From DAOUBF01 sp034432795 (GTDB lineage: Bacteria; Chloroflexota; Anaerolineae; DSLN01): a DNA stretch of 19,150 nt. Position 1 is the stretch's first letter. The number at the start of each line of letters is the position of its first letter. Below, piece after piece: positions 1 through 7,334 of this stretch. The translations under genes and the position numbers were made by a program. The DNA is taken from the NCBI GenBank assembly GCA_034432795.1, contig DAOUBF010000081.1, positions 1 to 19,150 of the forward strand. Direction: 5' to 3'. The notes under the pieces were generated by a model. The model was given only the letters and a program-made list of their open reading frames with translations. It made no database searches and was not told the DNA's origin.

Positions 1-78
1 GCCTCTAACAAAACTCTAACCAAACCACCACCATAATCTGATCCTTCTCTGCTATCCTAGTAAAGGGGAAGTATATCT

Positions 79-91
79 GGGATATTATCCC
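79..91. repeat. Small palindrome in the leader
   Basis: GGGATA (79-84) and TATCCC (86-91) are perfect reverse complements around a single central T. It is short enough to be chance in this AT-richer stretch, but it could be a repressor half-site pair. Confidence 0.35.
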
Positions 92-174
92 CCACAGTTG
101 ATTAAGATGATGGGGATCACTCTATTTCTAACCCAAACTTCCCCGCAATCTAACAACTTCCAACTATACTTTTC

Positions 175-213
175 GCAGGTGTATCGCATCATCATTGCCA
201 TAGATACACCTGC
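175..213. repeat. 11-bp inverted repeat (hairpin) in the leader
   Basis: GCAGGTGTATC (175-185) and GATACACCTGC (203-213) are perfect reverse complements separated by 17 nt. No U-tract follows, so it does not look like a simple intrinsic terminator. It could be a leader hairpin or an operator for the cluster starting at 334. Confidence 0.55.
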
Positions 214-333
214 CAAACAGGATGCCTTTGCCTGGACATGAGGCCCCCAGCAGGCATTCGTATCACCAAGAATGACCAGCATTGGGTAACAACCGAAGGC
301 AGTGTATGAACCGGGACGAGTGGATAACTTATT

Positions 334-1125
334 ATGGAGATCTCAATCATCATCCCCTGCTTTAATGAAGAAGACAATATCCCTCCACTGGCCGAGCGCC
401 TGAAGCCGGTCCTGACACAGCTTCGCCAGGCAGGTCAAGGGCTGGTGGAGGTCGTCTTCGTGGACGACGGCAGTTCCGATGCCACCTTTGAACGCCTCTG
501 GGCGGCGTTCGCTGATGACCCCGACAGTCAGATCGTGCGCCACCCCCACAATCGGGGATTGGGCGAAGCGCTGCGCACCGGCCTCAAGGCCGCACGCGGC
601 CAGGTGATCGTGACCACAGACAGCGATGGGACCTATGACTTTGCCGCTATCCCACGCCTGCTGGCCGCCCTGGAACCTGGCGTAGATGTGGTCACCGCTT
701 CACCCTATCACCCCCAGGGAGGCGTGGGAGTGCTGCCCGCCTACCGGCTGGCCCTCAGCCGGGGCTGTTCACTGATCTATCGCCTGCTGGTGGACCGGCA
801 CATCTACACCTACACCGCCATCTTCCGCGCCTACCGCCGGCCTGTGCTGGAGAACGTAGACTGGGGGTCACGGGGCTATCTGGCTGTGACCCAGATGCTG
901 GTGGAGGCGCGGCTGAAGGGCTACCGCGTCGCCGAAGTGCCCCTGGTCTTGAACGTGCGCCGCTATGGCCAGTCCAAGGCGAAGGTCATCAGGATCATGC
1001 GCGACCACCTGCGCTATCAGATGCGCCTCCTGTTGCGCCAGGTGGCCTTCCGCCTGAGGGGCCAGCCGTGGGCCGAAGCCCAATATGCCCCTTCGCCCCG
1101 CGCCTCTCGCCTGGAAGCGAAATAA
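334..1125 (+). CDS. GT2 glycosyltransferase, dolichol-phosphate mannosyltransferase-like
   Basis: This 263-residue protein is a GT-A fold glycosyltransferase of family 2. The N-terminus begins directly with the nucleotide-binding beta strand (SIIIPCFNEEDNI, residues 4-16). A DDGSSD motif lies at 44-49, and the metal-binding DxD-type motif DSD at 96-98 within TTDSDGTYD. The RNRGLG-like segment (HNRGLGEAL, 72-80) is typical of DPM1/polyprenyl-phosphate glycosyltransferases, which move a sugar from a nucleotide sugar to a polyprenyl phosphate at the inner face of the membrane. No membrane helix is evident, as in soluble DPM1-type enzymes. The ATG at 334 is kept because it sits right at the domain edge, although no strong ribosome site precedes it. 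It opens a run of co-directional surface-polysaccharide genes. The sugar donor cannot be read from sequence. Confidence 0.88.
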   Translation: MEISIIIPCFNEEDNIPPLAERLKPVLTQLRQAGQGLVEVVFVDDGSSDATFERLWAAFADDPDSQIVRHPHNRGLGEALRTGLKAARGQVIVTTDSDGTYDFAAIPRLLAALEPGVDVVTASPYHPQGGVGVLPAYRLALSRGCSLIYRLLVDRHIYTYTAIFRAYRRPVLENVDWGSRGYLAVTQMLVEARLKGYRVAEVPLVLNVRRYGQSKAKVIRIMRDHLRYQMRLLLRQVAFRLRGQPWAEAQYAPSPRASRLEAK

Positions 1126-1137
1126 GCGGAGGCGGAT

Positions 1138-2283
1138 ATGACCAAAGTGCTGACCGTCCTGGGCACGCGCCCGGAGATCATCAAGCTGTCGCCGCTCCTG
1201 CCGCTTTTGGAGGAGCGCTTTGACCCTGTGCTTGTGCACTCCGGTCAGCACTACAGCTACGTCATGGACGGCATCTTCTTTGAGGAGCTTCACCTACCGC
1301 CCCCCCGGTACATGCTGGAAATCGGCTCCGGGCGGCACGGCGAGCAGGTGGGCCGCCTGCTCATCGCCCTGGAAGACGTGCTGGAACGCGAACGCCCCGA
1401 TATTGTAATTGTCCAGGGGGATACCAACACCACGTTGGGCGGGGCGCTGGCCGCGACCAAGCGCAGTATCCCGGTGGCGCATGTGGAGGCGGGCTGCCGC
1501 TCATTCAACTGGGAGATGCCGGAGGAAATCAACCGGGTGCTCGTGGACCGCTGCGCCCAGTGGCTGTTCGCGCCCGATGCCAGAGCCAGAAGCCATTTGC
1601 TCGCCGAGGGCTTGCCGGAGAGCCATATTTACATCGTAGGCTCCACCGCCATTGACGCCTGCCTGCGCAATGCCCCCCTGGCCGAGAAGCGCTCAACCAT
1701 CCTGGAGCGGTTGGGGCTGACACCGGGGGACTACATCTTCCTGACCATCCACCGTGCGGAGAACACGCGCCCGGAGCGGCTGGAGACCATTCTGGCGGCG
1801 GTGCAACGCCTGGCAGTGGATCACACCTTTGTGTTTGCAGTGCACCCGCGAACACAGGCTGTATTGCCCGCTGTGAACCACCGGCCCGCGCAGCTACGCC
1901 TGATCGAGCCGGTGGGCTATCTGGATGCACTGTGCCTGACCAGGCACGCCAAGGCGGTCATGACCGACTCCGGCGGGTTGCAGGAGGAGGCCGCCGCGTT
2001 GGGCACCCCCGCGCTGATCCTGCGCCGTGAGACGGAATGGATGGAGTACGTGGAGGCCGGCATTAACACGCTGATCGGCGTGGAGGAAGATGAGATTGTG
2101 CGCCGGGCGCGGGAGGTGCTGGATTCGCCCCAGCGGCTGGCTCAGATGCGCCAGGCCGGACAGAGGGTCAGGCCCGGCGCGGCCCAACGCATCGTGGACA
2201 TCCTGGAGCAGACCCTCGCAGACCATCGCCTGGCGGCGAGTTGGCTGCGGCAACCGGTCGCGGCGGCACTGGCGAACGTGTGA
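1138..2283 (+). CDS. wecB: UDP-N-acetylglucosamine 2-epimerase (non-hydrolysing)
   Basis: The 381-residue product matches the WecB/MnaA family in length and motifs. It has an N-terminal TVLGTRPEIIKLSPL (6-20), SGQHY (35-39), QGDT (93-96), HVEAGCRS (115-122), a PEEINR block (128-133), TIHRAEN (203-209) and DSGGLQEEA (277-285). D95, E117 and H205 are in the positions expected for catalytic residues of this fold. The enzyme interconverts UDP-GlcNAc and UDP-ManNAc in the cytoplasm, feeding ManNAc or ManNAcA into surface polymers. HVEAGCRS carries Cys where Leu is usual. The gene follows the GT2 by 12 nt and has a good ribosome site, GGAGG at 1128-1132, five bases before the ATG. Nothing suggests the hydrolysing NeuC form, but specificity is not proven. 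Confidence 0.93.
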   Translation: MTKVLTVLGTRPEIIKLSPLLPLLEERFDPVLVHSGQHYSYVMDGIFFEELHLPPPRYMLEIGSGRHGEQVGRLLIALEDVLERERPDIVIVQGDTNTTLGGALAATKRSIPVAHVEAGCRSFNWEMPEEINRVLVDRCAQWLFAPDARARSHLLAEGLPESHIYIVGSTAIDACLRNAPLAEKRSTILERLGLTPGDYIFLTIHRAENTRPERLETILAAVQRLAVDHTFVFAVHPRTQAVLPAVNHRPAQLRLIEPVGYLDALCLTRHAKAVMTDSGGLQEEAAALGTPALILRRETEWMEYVEAGINTLIGVEEDEIVRRAREVLDSPQRLAQMRQAGQRVRPGAAQRIVDILEQTLADHRLAASWLRQPVAAALANV

Positions 2284-2284
2284 T

Positions 2285-3727
2285 ATGCAGATGACACATC
2301 TGGGTCGTGTGGGGATCGTTGGCGGCGGCATCATGGGCCTGAGCCTGGCCTACTTCCTGACAAAGGCGGGGGCCAGGGTGGAGGTGTTTGAGGCCTCGGA
2401 TAATCTGGGCGGCCTGGCCGGACCGATTTACCTGGACGGGGTGGCCATTGACCGCTTCTATCACGCCATCCTGTCCTCCGACAGCCATCTACGCGGGCTG
2501 TGTGCGGAACTGGGTATCGCCGACCGGCTGCGCTTCCGCCAGACCAAGATGGGCTTCTACCACCAGGGGCGCATCTATCCCATGAACAACATCCGCGATT
2601 TCCTGATGTTCCCCCCGTTGACCTGGATGGACCGCTTCCGTCTGGGTCTGACGGTGATCGGCGCCCGCCTGGTGCGCGACTGGCATCGCCTGGAGAGCGT
2701 GAGCCTGGAGGACTGGCTGGTGCGGCTCGGTGGCCGCCACCTGTTTGAGACCATCTGGCGCCCCCTGCTTAAGGCCAAGTTTGACGGCGACTTCGCCAAC
2801 ACACCGGCGACCTATATCTGGGCGCGCATCAACCGCGTCTCCTCCACCCGCACCGGCGCCGAGCAGAAAGAAATGGCGGGCCATCTGATCGGCGGCTACA
2901 TCACGCTGGTCTCCACCCTGGCCGAACGGGTGCAGGCGGCCGGCGGGCAGGTACACCTGCGCACGCCCATCGCGGAGATCGTCGTCCGCGACGGCGAGTT
3001 GCAGGGCCTGCGGCTGGGGCACCCGGCCAATGGCCGCTCTGCCCAGGCGGCCTGGCAGCCCGGCGGTGAGGTGCTGCCCTTTGATGCGGTCGTGGCCACA
3101 GTGCAAACGCCGCTCTTCCTGCGGCTGGCCCCCGGCCTGCCTGAGGCATACCGCGAGTTCCTGGGCAGGACGCGCTACATGGGGATCGTGTGTCCGCTTC
3201 TCGTGCTGGACCGCCCCCTCTCGCCCTACTGGACGCTGAACATCACCGACGACCGGATTCCCTTCACCGGCGTGATTGAGACGACGAATTACATTGACCC
3301 GCAGTATGTCGGCGGCTACCACCTGGTCTATCTGCCCAAGTACACCCAGGCGGAGAGCACCTGGTTCCGCCTCTCCGATGACGAGGTGCGGGAGATCTGG
3401 CTGGGCCATCTGGAGCGCATGTTCCCGGACTTTGACCGGAGGGCTATCCGGCATATGCTGATCCACCGCGAGCGCTACGTGGAGCCGATCCACCCGCTCA
3501 ACTCGCTGGATTTGATCCCGCCGGTAGCGACGCCGGTAGCGGGACTCTACCTGGCCAACACGGCGCAGATCTACCCGGAACTGACCAACGGCGAATCGGT
3601 TTCGCGCCACGCCCGCTTCGCCGCTCAACTCATCGGAACTCAGGTGAACGCGTGGGAACTCAGGGACGCTCCTCTGAGTTCCCAGGAACTCCTTATCCCC
3701 TCCCCCCCAACGATGACGGTTGAGTAG
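2285..3727 (+). CDS. FAD-dependent oxidoreductase (protoporphyrinogen-oxidase/amine-oxidase type)
   Basis: The 480-residue protein starts at the ATG at 2285, one base after the wecB stop; the longer open frame upstream lies inside wecB and is not used. The Rossmann dinucleotide site RVGIVGGGIMGLSLAYFL (GGGIMG at 13-18) is followed by the acidic strand end VEVFEASDNLGG (32-43), the usual NAD(P)-binding-8/FAD arrangement. The C-terminal block GLYLANTAQIYPELTNGES (420-438) is the second FAD-contact region. Relatives occur in polysaccharide clusters, sometimes near UDP-galactopyranose mutase-like enzymes, where they are thought to oxidise or rearrange a sugar or lipid carrier; the substrate here is unknown. 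The last ~25 residues are encoded by repeats (see 3635-3692) and look like an added tail. It is probably translationally coupled to wecB. Confidence 0.8.
   Translation: MQMTHLGRVGIVGGGIMGLSLAYFLTKAGARVEVFEASDNLGGLAGPIYLDGVAIDRFYHAILSSDSHLRGLCAELGIADRLRFRQTKMGFYHQGRIYPMNNIRDFLMFPPLTWMDRFRLGLTVIGARLVRDWHRLESVSLEDWLVRLGGRHLFETIWRPLLKAKFDGDFANTPATYIWARINRVSSTRTGAEQKEMAGHLIGGYITLVSTLAERVQAAGGQVHLRTPIAEIVVRDGELQGLRLGHPANGRSAQAAWQPGGEVLPFDAVVATVQTPLFLRLAPGLPEAYREFLGRTRYMGIVCPLLVLDRPLSPYWTLNITDDRIPFTGVIETTNYIDPQYVGGYHLVYLPKYTQAESTWFRLSDDEVREIWLGHLERMFPDFDRRAIRHMLIHRERYVEPIHPLNSLDLIPPVATPVAGLYLANTAQIYPELTNGESVSRHARFAAQLIGTQVNAWELRDAPLSSQELLIPSPPTMTVE
3635..3692. repeat. GGAACTC repeat cluster with nested hairpins in a CDS 3' end
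   Basis: GGAACTCAGG occurs at 3635-3644 and again at 3655-3664, exactly 20 bases apart. GGGAACTCAG (3654-3663) pairs perfectly with CTGAGTTCCC (3674-3683). GAGTTCC (3676-3682) can instead pair with GGAACTC (3685-3691). The repeats encode the C-terminal tail of the FAD enzyme, beyond its last conserved block. The competing hairpins could act on mRNA stability or termination. Confidence 0.7.
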
Positions 3728-3735
3728 AGGCTGTG

Positions 3736-5220
3736 ATGGATAGCTACGTTCTCCTGCAGCAAGCTCAACAGCGACGCCTGGCATCCAGTGCCAGCCGGGC
3801 CGCCCGTCAGCGCTGGCTCCTGGCAGTCCTCATCTTGCTGGACACAACAGCGATTGGGCTGGCGCTCGTCGTCGCCACTTACATGCGCTTTGCCATCCAT
3901 TTCCCCCTGTTCTACGAGCCGCCGGTCTCGCCGATTGATTCTTACCTGCGGTTGAGCCTGGCGTTGATACCGATTCAACTGGCCATCTTCGCCGCAGTGC
4001 GTCTGTACGATGTCGGCTCGCTGTGGGGCGGGGCCACCGAGTACCAGTATGTGGTCTATGGCGCCAGCCTGGGGATGATGGCCCTGATCTTCGGCAGCTT
4101 CTTCTACCCCGATTTCGTCATCGCCCGCGCCTGGCTGCTGCTTGCCTGGCTATCCACCATCGTCTTTGTGGGCATGGGGCGCTTCGCCATGCGCCGCATG
4201 GTGTACCGGCTGCGGGCCAGCGGGCACCTGGTGACCCAGGCGCTGATCGTCGGCGCCAATGAAGAGGCCCAGGCGATCGCCGAGCAAATCCTGGCGGCGC
4301 CCCGCTCAGGCCTGCGCCTGGTCGGCTTTGTGGATGACAGCCGACACGAGGGCGAAGAGGTTGTGTCCGGCCTGCGGGTCATCGGGTCATCTACGGCGCT
4401 GCGCGACCTGGTGGACCGCACCGGCGTAGAAGAAATCATTGTGGCTACAACGGCGCTGTCACGGGAGCAGCTTTTTGACCTGTTCGTGGCCTTTGGCACG
4501 GTGCCGGATGTGACCATCCGCCTGTCTTCGGGCATGTACGAGATCATGGCGACCGGGATGCGCGTCAAGGAGATCGGCTCTGTGCCGCTGCTCAGCCTGA
4601 ATAAGATGCGGCTGACCGGCCTGGATGTCGTCCTGAAGACCCTGATGGACTATATGCTCGCCAGCCTCGCCATCATCGCCCTGCTGCCCGTGTTCGCCCT
4701 GATCGCCATCTGGGTGAAACTGGACTCGCCCGGCCCGGTCATCTACCGGCGGCGCGTGGTCGGCGCGGGCGGCAAGCTGTTTGACGCCTTCAAGTTCCGC
4801 ACCATGGTGATCAATGGCGACGAGATTTTGCGCCAGCACCCAGAGTTGGAGCAGGAGTTACGCAAGACCGGCAAGCTGAAGAACGACCCGCGCATCACGC
4901 AGGCCGGGCACTTCCTGCGGCGCACCAGTCTGGACGAGTTGCCCCAGCTTTTCAACGTCCTGCGCGGCGAGATGAGCCTGGTCGGCCCGCGCATGATCAC
5001 GGCGGAGGAGATCGGCCACTACGGGCGGCGCTACCTGAGCCTGCTGGCGGTCAAGCCGGGCATTACCGGCCTGTGGCAGGTGAGCGGGCGCAGCGACATC
5101 CCTTACCCGGAACGTGTCCGGCTGGACCTGCACTACATCCGGAACTATTCCATCTGGCTGGACCTGTGGCTGCTGTACCAGACCATACCGGCGGTGCTGC
5201 GAAAGCAGGGGGCCTACTAG
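3736..5220 (+). CDS. Polyprenyl-phosphate sugar-1-phosphate transferase (WbaP/CpsE type)
   Basis: This 494-residue protein begins the repeat unit by moving a sugar-1-phosphate from a UDP-sugar to undecaprenyl phosphate. The N-terminal half has about four membrane helices (~28-50, 72-92, 105-125, 132-150), then a CoA-binding-like Rossmann domain (~167-285; IVGANEEA near 171-178). The C-terminal bacterial sugar transferase domain has a hydrophobic re-entrant helix (~300-327), KFRTM (353-357), the catalytic Asp-Glu pair D400-E401 in SLDELPQ, GEMSLVGPRM (411-420) and KPGITGLWQVSGR (440-452). The usual final Pro of SLVGPRP is Met420. The ATG at 3736 is chosen over the adjacent GTG at 3733 because AGAGG (3726-3730) is five bases upstream. 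The sugar could be Glc, Gal or another hexose. Confidence 0.92.
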   Translation: MDSYVLLQQAQQRRLASSASRAARQRWLLAVLILLDTTAIGLALVVATYMRFAIHFPLFYEPPVSPIDSYLRLSLALIPIQLAIFAAVRLYDVGSLWGGATEYQYVVYGASLGMMALIFGSFFYPDFVIARAWLLLAWLSTIVFVGMGRFAMRRMVYRLRASGHLVTQALIVGANEEAQAIAEQILAAPRSGLRLVGFVDDSRHEGEEVVSGLRVIGSSTALRDLVDRTGVEEIIVATTALSREQLFDLFVAFGTVPDVTIRLSSGMYEIMATGMRVKEIGSVPLLSLNKMRLTGLDVVLKTLMDYMLASLAIIALLPVFALIAIWVKLDSPGPVIYRRRVVGAGGKLFDAFKFRTMVINGDEILRQHPELEQELRKTGKLKNDPRITQAGHFLRRTSLDELPQLFNVLRGEMSLVGPRMITAEEIGHYGRRYLSLLAVKPGITGLWQVSGRSDIPYPERVRLDLHYIRNYSIWLDLWLLYQTIPAVLRKQGAY

Positions 5221-5233
5221 ACTCAGCGGAGCG

Positions 5234-5989
5234 ATGAGCGCTACGACAGCAAACGGAGGCATTCGGCTTTATCTGAGTCGCCAGGCGGCCAGCCTGCCGC
5301 GCTACATCCTGGAGCAAACGCTGTTCGCGCTGGTGGGCTGGGTGCCGACGATCATCGGCATCGGCCTGCGGGCGCTATTGTACCGGCTGATCCTGAAGAT
5401 GGACGGGCCGGTGGCCATTGAGGCAGGTGTGCGCCTGCGCTTCGCCAGCCATATCCGCCTGGGGCGCGGCGTATACCTGGATGAGGGGGTGTACATTCAC
5501 GCCTGCCCCAATGGGGTAGAGATCGGAGAAAATACGCTGGTGATGCACCACGCCGAGTTGCACGTGTACAACTTCCGCAACATGCCCCACTCCGGGATCA
5601 AGATCGGGCGCGATGGGTTGATCAGCGAGTTCACCGTCATTCGGGGGCAGGGCGGCGTGACCATCGGCGACCGGGTGTATACGTCGCCGTTCACCCAGAT
5701 CGTGGCGGTGGACCACGTGTTTGACGACCCCACGCGGCCCTTTATTGAGCAGGGCATCACCGCTCAGGGCATTGTCATTGAAGATGATGTGTGGATTGGG
5801 TCAGGGGCGATCATCACCGATGGCGTGCACATCGGCAAAGGCGCCGTCATCGCCGCCGGGGCTGTGGTGACGCAGGATGTACCGCCGCATACCGTCGTCG
5901 CTGGCGTCCCGGCCCGCGTGATCAAGGAAATTGGGACCAATGGCATCAATCGCACAGCCAGCTTTCAGCGGGCAACCATCTATCACTAA
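5234..5989 (+). CDS. Left-handed beta-helix (hexapeptide) acyltransferase
   Basis: The 251-residue protein starts at the ATG at 5234, with GGAG at 5228-5231; the longer frame lies inside the preceding gene. An N-terminal hydrophobic segment (~28-55) may anchor it to the membrane. Imperfect hexapeptide repeats run from about residue 60 to 226: VYLDEGVYIHA, VEIGENTLV, VTIGDRVYT, IVIEDDVWIGSGAIITDGVHIGKGA-type turns. The closing AAGAVVTQDVPPHTVVAGVPAR segment (~207-228) is the hallmark of WcaF/maltose-acetyltransferase-like enzymes. H161 (AVDH) is a candidate catalytic base. Such enzymes O- or N-acetylate sugars of surface polymers using acetyl-CoA. It follows the initiating transferase by 13 nt, so it probably decorates the same glycan. 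The acceptor is unknown. Confidence 0.87.
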   Translation: MSATTANGGIRLYLSRQAASLPRYILEQTLFALVGWVPTIIGIGLRALLYRLILKMDGPVAIEAGVRLRFASHIRLGRGVYLDEGVYIHACPNGVEIGENTLVMHHAELHVYNFRNMPHSGIKIGRDGLISEFTVIRGQGGVTIGDRVYTSPFTQIVAVDHVFDDPTRPFIEQGITAQGIVIEDDVWIGSGAIITDGVHIGKGAVIAAGAVVTQDVPPHTVVAGVPARVIKEIGTNGINRTASFQRATIYH

Positions 5990-7250
5990 ACAGCACGAGG
6001 CGGGGATCGGCGTTGTCACCGCTGACGCCAGTTCGCCGGTCCGGGATCGGGCGGCGGCGCTCTCCGTCGTCATCCCGGCGCTCAACGAGGAGGCAGGCAT
6101 CGGCGCCATCCTTGAGCGCGTCCTGGCGGTCAGATCGGCCCTGCTCGCCGTGGGCATCGGGCCGCTGGAGGTCATCGTCGTGGATGATGGCTCTCAGGAC
6201 GCCACGCCGGACATCGTGGAGAGCTACATGCGTGCATACCCGGACATGGTGCGCCTGATCCGCCACAGCCGCAATCGCGGCTACGGCGCGGCGCTCAAAA
6301 CCGGCTTCCGCCACGCTCAGGGCGACCTGTTGGCCTTCCTGGACGCCGATGGCACCTATCCGCCTGAAGCGTTTCCGGAACTGTGCCGTGTAGCCCTGGA
6401 CCTGGGGGCAGACCTGGTGGTGGGGTCGCGCATGTCCGGCGGGGAGAGCGAGATGCCTCACGTGCGACGGCTGGGCAATGGCCTCTTCGCCCTCCTGCTC
6501 AGTCTGGTGGGCAACGCCCGCATCCGCGACACCGCCAGCGGGATGCGCGTCTTCCGCCGCGAAGCCCTGCCGATCCTGTATCCATTGCCGGACGGCCTGG
6601 ACTTCACCCCGGCGATGAGCACACGGGCGCTGCACGAGAACCTGGCCATGGTGGAGGTGCCTATCCCCTACCGCGAGCGTGTGGGCCGTTCCAAGCTCAG
6701 CGTCATCCGCGACGGTATGCGTTTCCTGCGCTCTATCGTCTGGACCGCGCTCACCTACAACCCGGTGCGCATCTTCGGCATGGCGGGCGTTGGCCTGGCG
6801 CTCCTGGGCGTCCTGGTCGCCGCCGTCTCCCTGGCGCTGCGCCAGGACGGCGCCTGGCCGTTCCCGCGCTTCTTCGCTGCGCTGGTCCTGATCGTGGCAG
6901 GCGTCAACCTGTTCTCCATTGGGACGCTGTTCAACGACCTGGTGTCGCTCTTCCACAAGCGCCATATCCGCCAGGGGCTGTTTGGCCGCCCGCTGTTCAA
7001 ACATCCCCTGGAGCGCGATTTCTGGTGGTTGGGCTTGCTCAGCGGGCTGGCGGGCATTATCATCTATCTCCTGGCGGTACGCTACCACTGGACCGCACCC
7101 ACGGCGCCTGCGCCCTGGTTCGCGCCCGCCTGCAGCGCGCTGCTCGTGCTCACCGGCCTGCAATTGGTATGCTCATGGTTCCTGGCACGCATCCTGTCGG
7201 AACTGAGCCAACGGGAACTGAGCGCGGCGAACGATTTGAATGGGGAATGA
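5940..7250 (+). CDS. GT2 glycosyltransferase with C-terminal membrane helices
   Basis: The ATG at 5940 overlaps the acyltransferase end by 50 bases, giving 436 residues; AAGGAA at 5924-5929 lies 10 bases upstream. The first ~40 residues precede the GT-A domain and may be non-native. The domain begins LSVVIPALNEEAGI (41-54) and has VVDDGSQDA (80-88) and the DxD-type LDADGTYPPEAF (134-145). NPVRIFG (274-280) marks the usual junction to membrane segments in polyprenyl-phosphate glycosyltransferases. Four hydrophobic helices follow (~280-300, 310-330, 362-380, 393-417). Enzymes of this layout make polyprenyl-phosphate sugars or flip-linked donors at the membrane. It is the second DPM-like enzyme of the cluster. 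The tail is encoded by a repeated GGAACTGAG motif. The donor sugar is not readable. Confidence 0.87.
   Translation: MASIAQPAFSGQPSITKQHEAGIGVVTADASSPVRDRAAALSVVIPALNEEAGIGAILERVLAVRSALLAVGIGPLEVIVVDDGSQDATPDIVESYMRAYPDMVRLIRHSRNRGYGAALKTGFRHAQGDLLAFLDADGTYPPEAFPELCRVALDLGADLVVGSRMSGGESEMPHVRRLGNGLFALLLSLVGNARIRDTASGMRVFRREALPILYPLPDGLDFTPAMSTRALHENLAMVEVPIPYRERVGRSKLSVIRDGMRFLRSIVWTALTYNPVRIFGMAGVGLALLGVLVAAVSLALRQDGAWPFPRFFAALVLIVAGVNLFSIGTLFNDLVSLFHKRHIRQGLFGRPLFKHPLERDFWWLGLLSGLAGIIIYLLAVRYHWTAPTAPAPWFAPACSALLVLTGLQLVCSWFLARILSELSQRELSAANDLNGE
7199..7222. repeat. GGAACTGAG direct repeat at a CDS 3' end
   Basis: GGAACTGAG is present at 7199-7207 and 7214-7222, a 15-base period, encoding ELSQRELS in the GT2 tail. 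It resembles the GGAACTCAGG repeats at 3635-3664 and may belong to the same family. Confidence 0.5.
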
Positions 7251-7257
7251 ACAGTAG

Positions 7258-7277
7258 GGCGGGTTTCTATACCCGCC
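7258..7277. terminator. Hairpin between GT2 and radical SAM genes
   Basis: GGCGGGT (7258-7264) and ACCCGCC (7271-7277) form a perfect 7-bp stem with a TTCTAT loop, eight bases after the GT2 stop. No T-run follows, so it may be a weak or attenuating terminator or an mRNA-stabilising hairpin. Its GGGT/ACCC core recurs in two coding palindromes of this window. Confidence 0.5.
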
Positions 7278-7334
7278 TATCAAGCCTGAAACGTCAGAAT
7301 AGTTGTGACGTTTCCTATTGGGGAAGGAATAGCC

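Larger units (their letters stand above)
1..333. other. AT-richer leader upstream of the polysaccharide cluster
   Basis: No convincing gene is seen here: the short frames lack recognisable motifs, and base composition is clearly richer in A and T than in the genes that follow. It holds two inverted repeats (79-91 and 175-213). A weak promoter-like pair, TTGGGT at 282-287 and TATGAA at 305-310 with 17-bp spacing, lies just upstream of the first gene, but each box matches consensus poorly. The region probably carries the promoter and 5' leader of the gene cluster; that role is inferred from position only. Confidence 0.5.

Noticed and set aside
85..377. Short minus-strand frames in the leader
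   Set aside because: No ribosome site or recognisable motif, and the second overlaps the start of a clear GT2 gene.
2489..3784. Long open frame of 431 codons on the minus strand opposite the FAD enzyme
   Set aside because: It is a shadow of the FAD gene: low-complexity His/Gln/Arg-rich translation, no recognisable motifs, and the opposite strand encodes a clear enzyme.
5946..7163. Open frame of 405 codons on the minus strand opposite the second GT2
   Set aside because: Antisense shadow with biased composition and no domain; the + strand GT2 has all its motifs.
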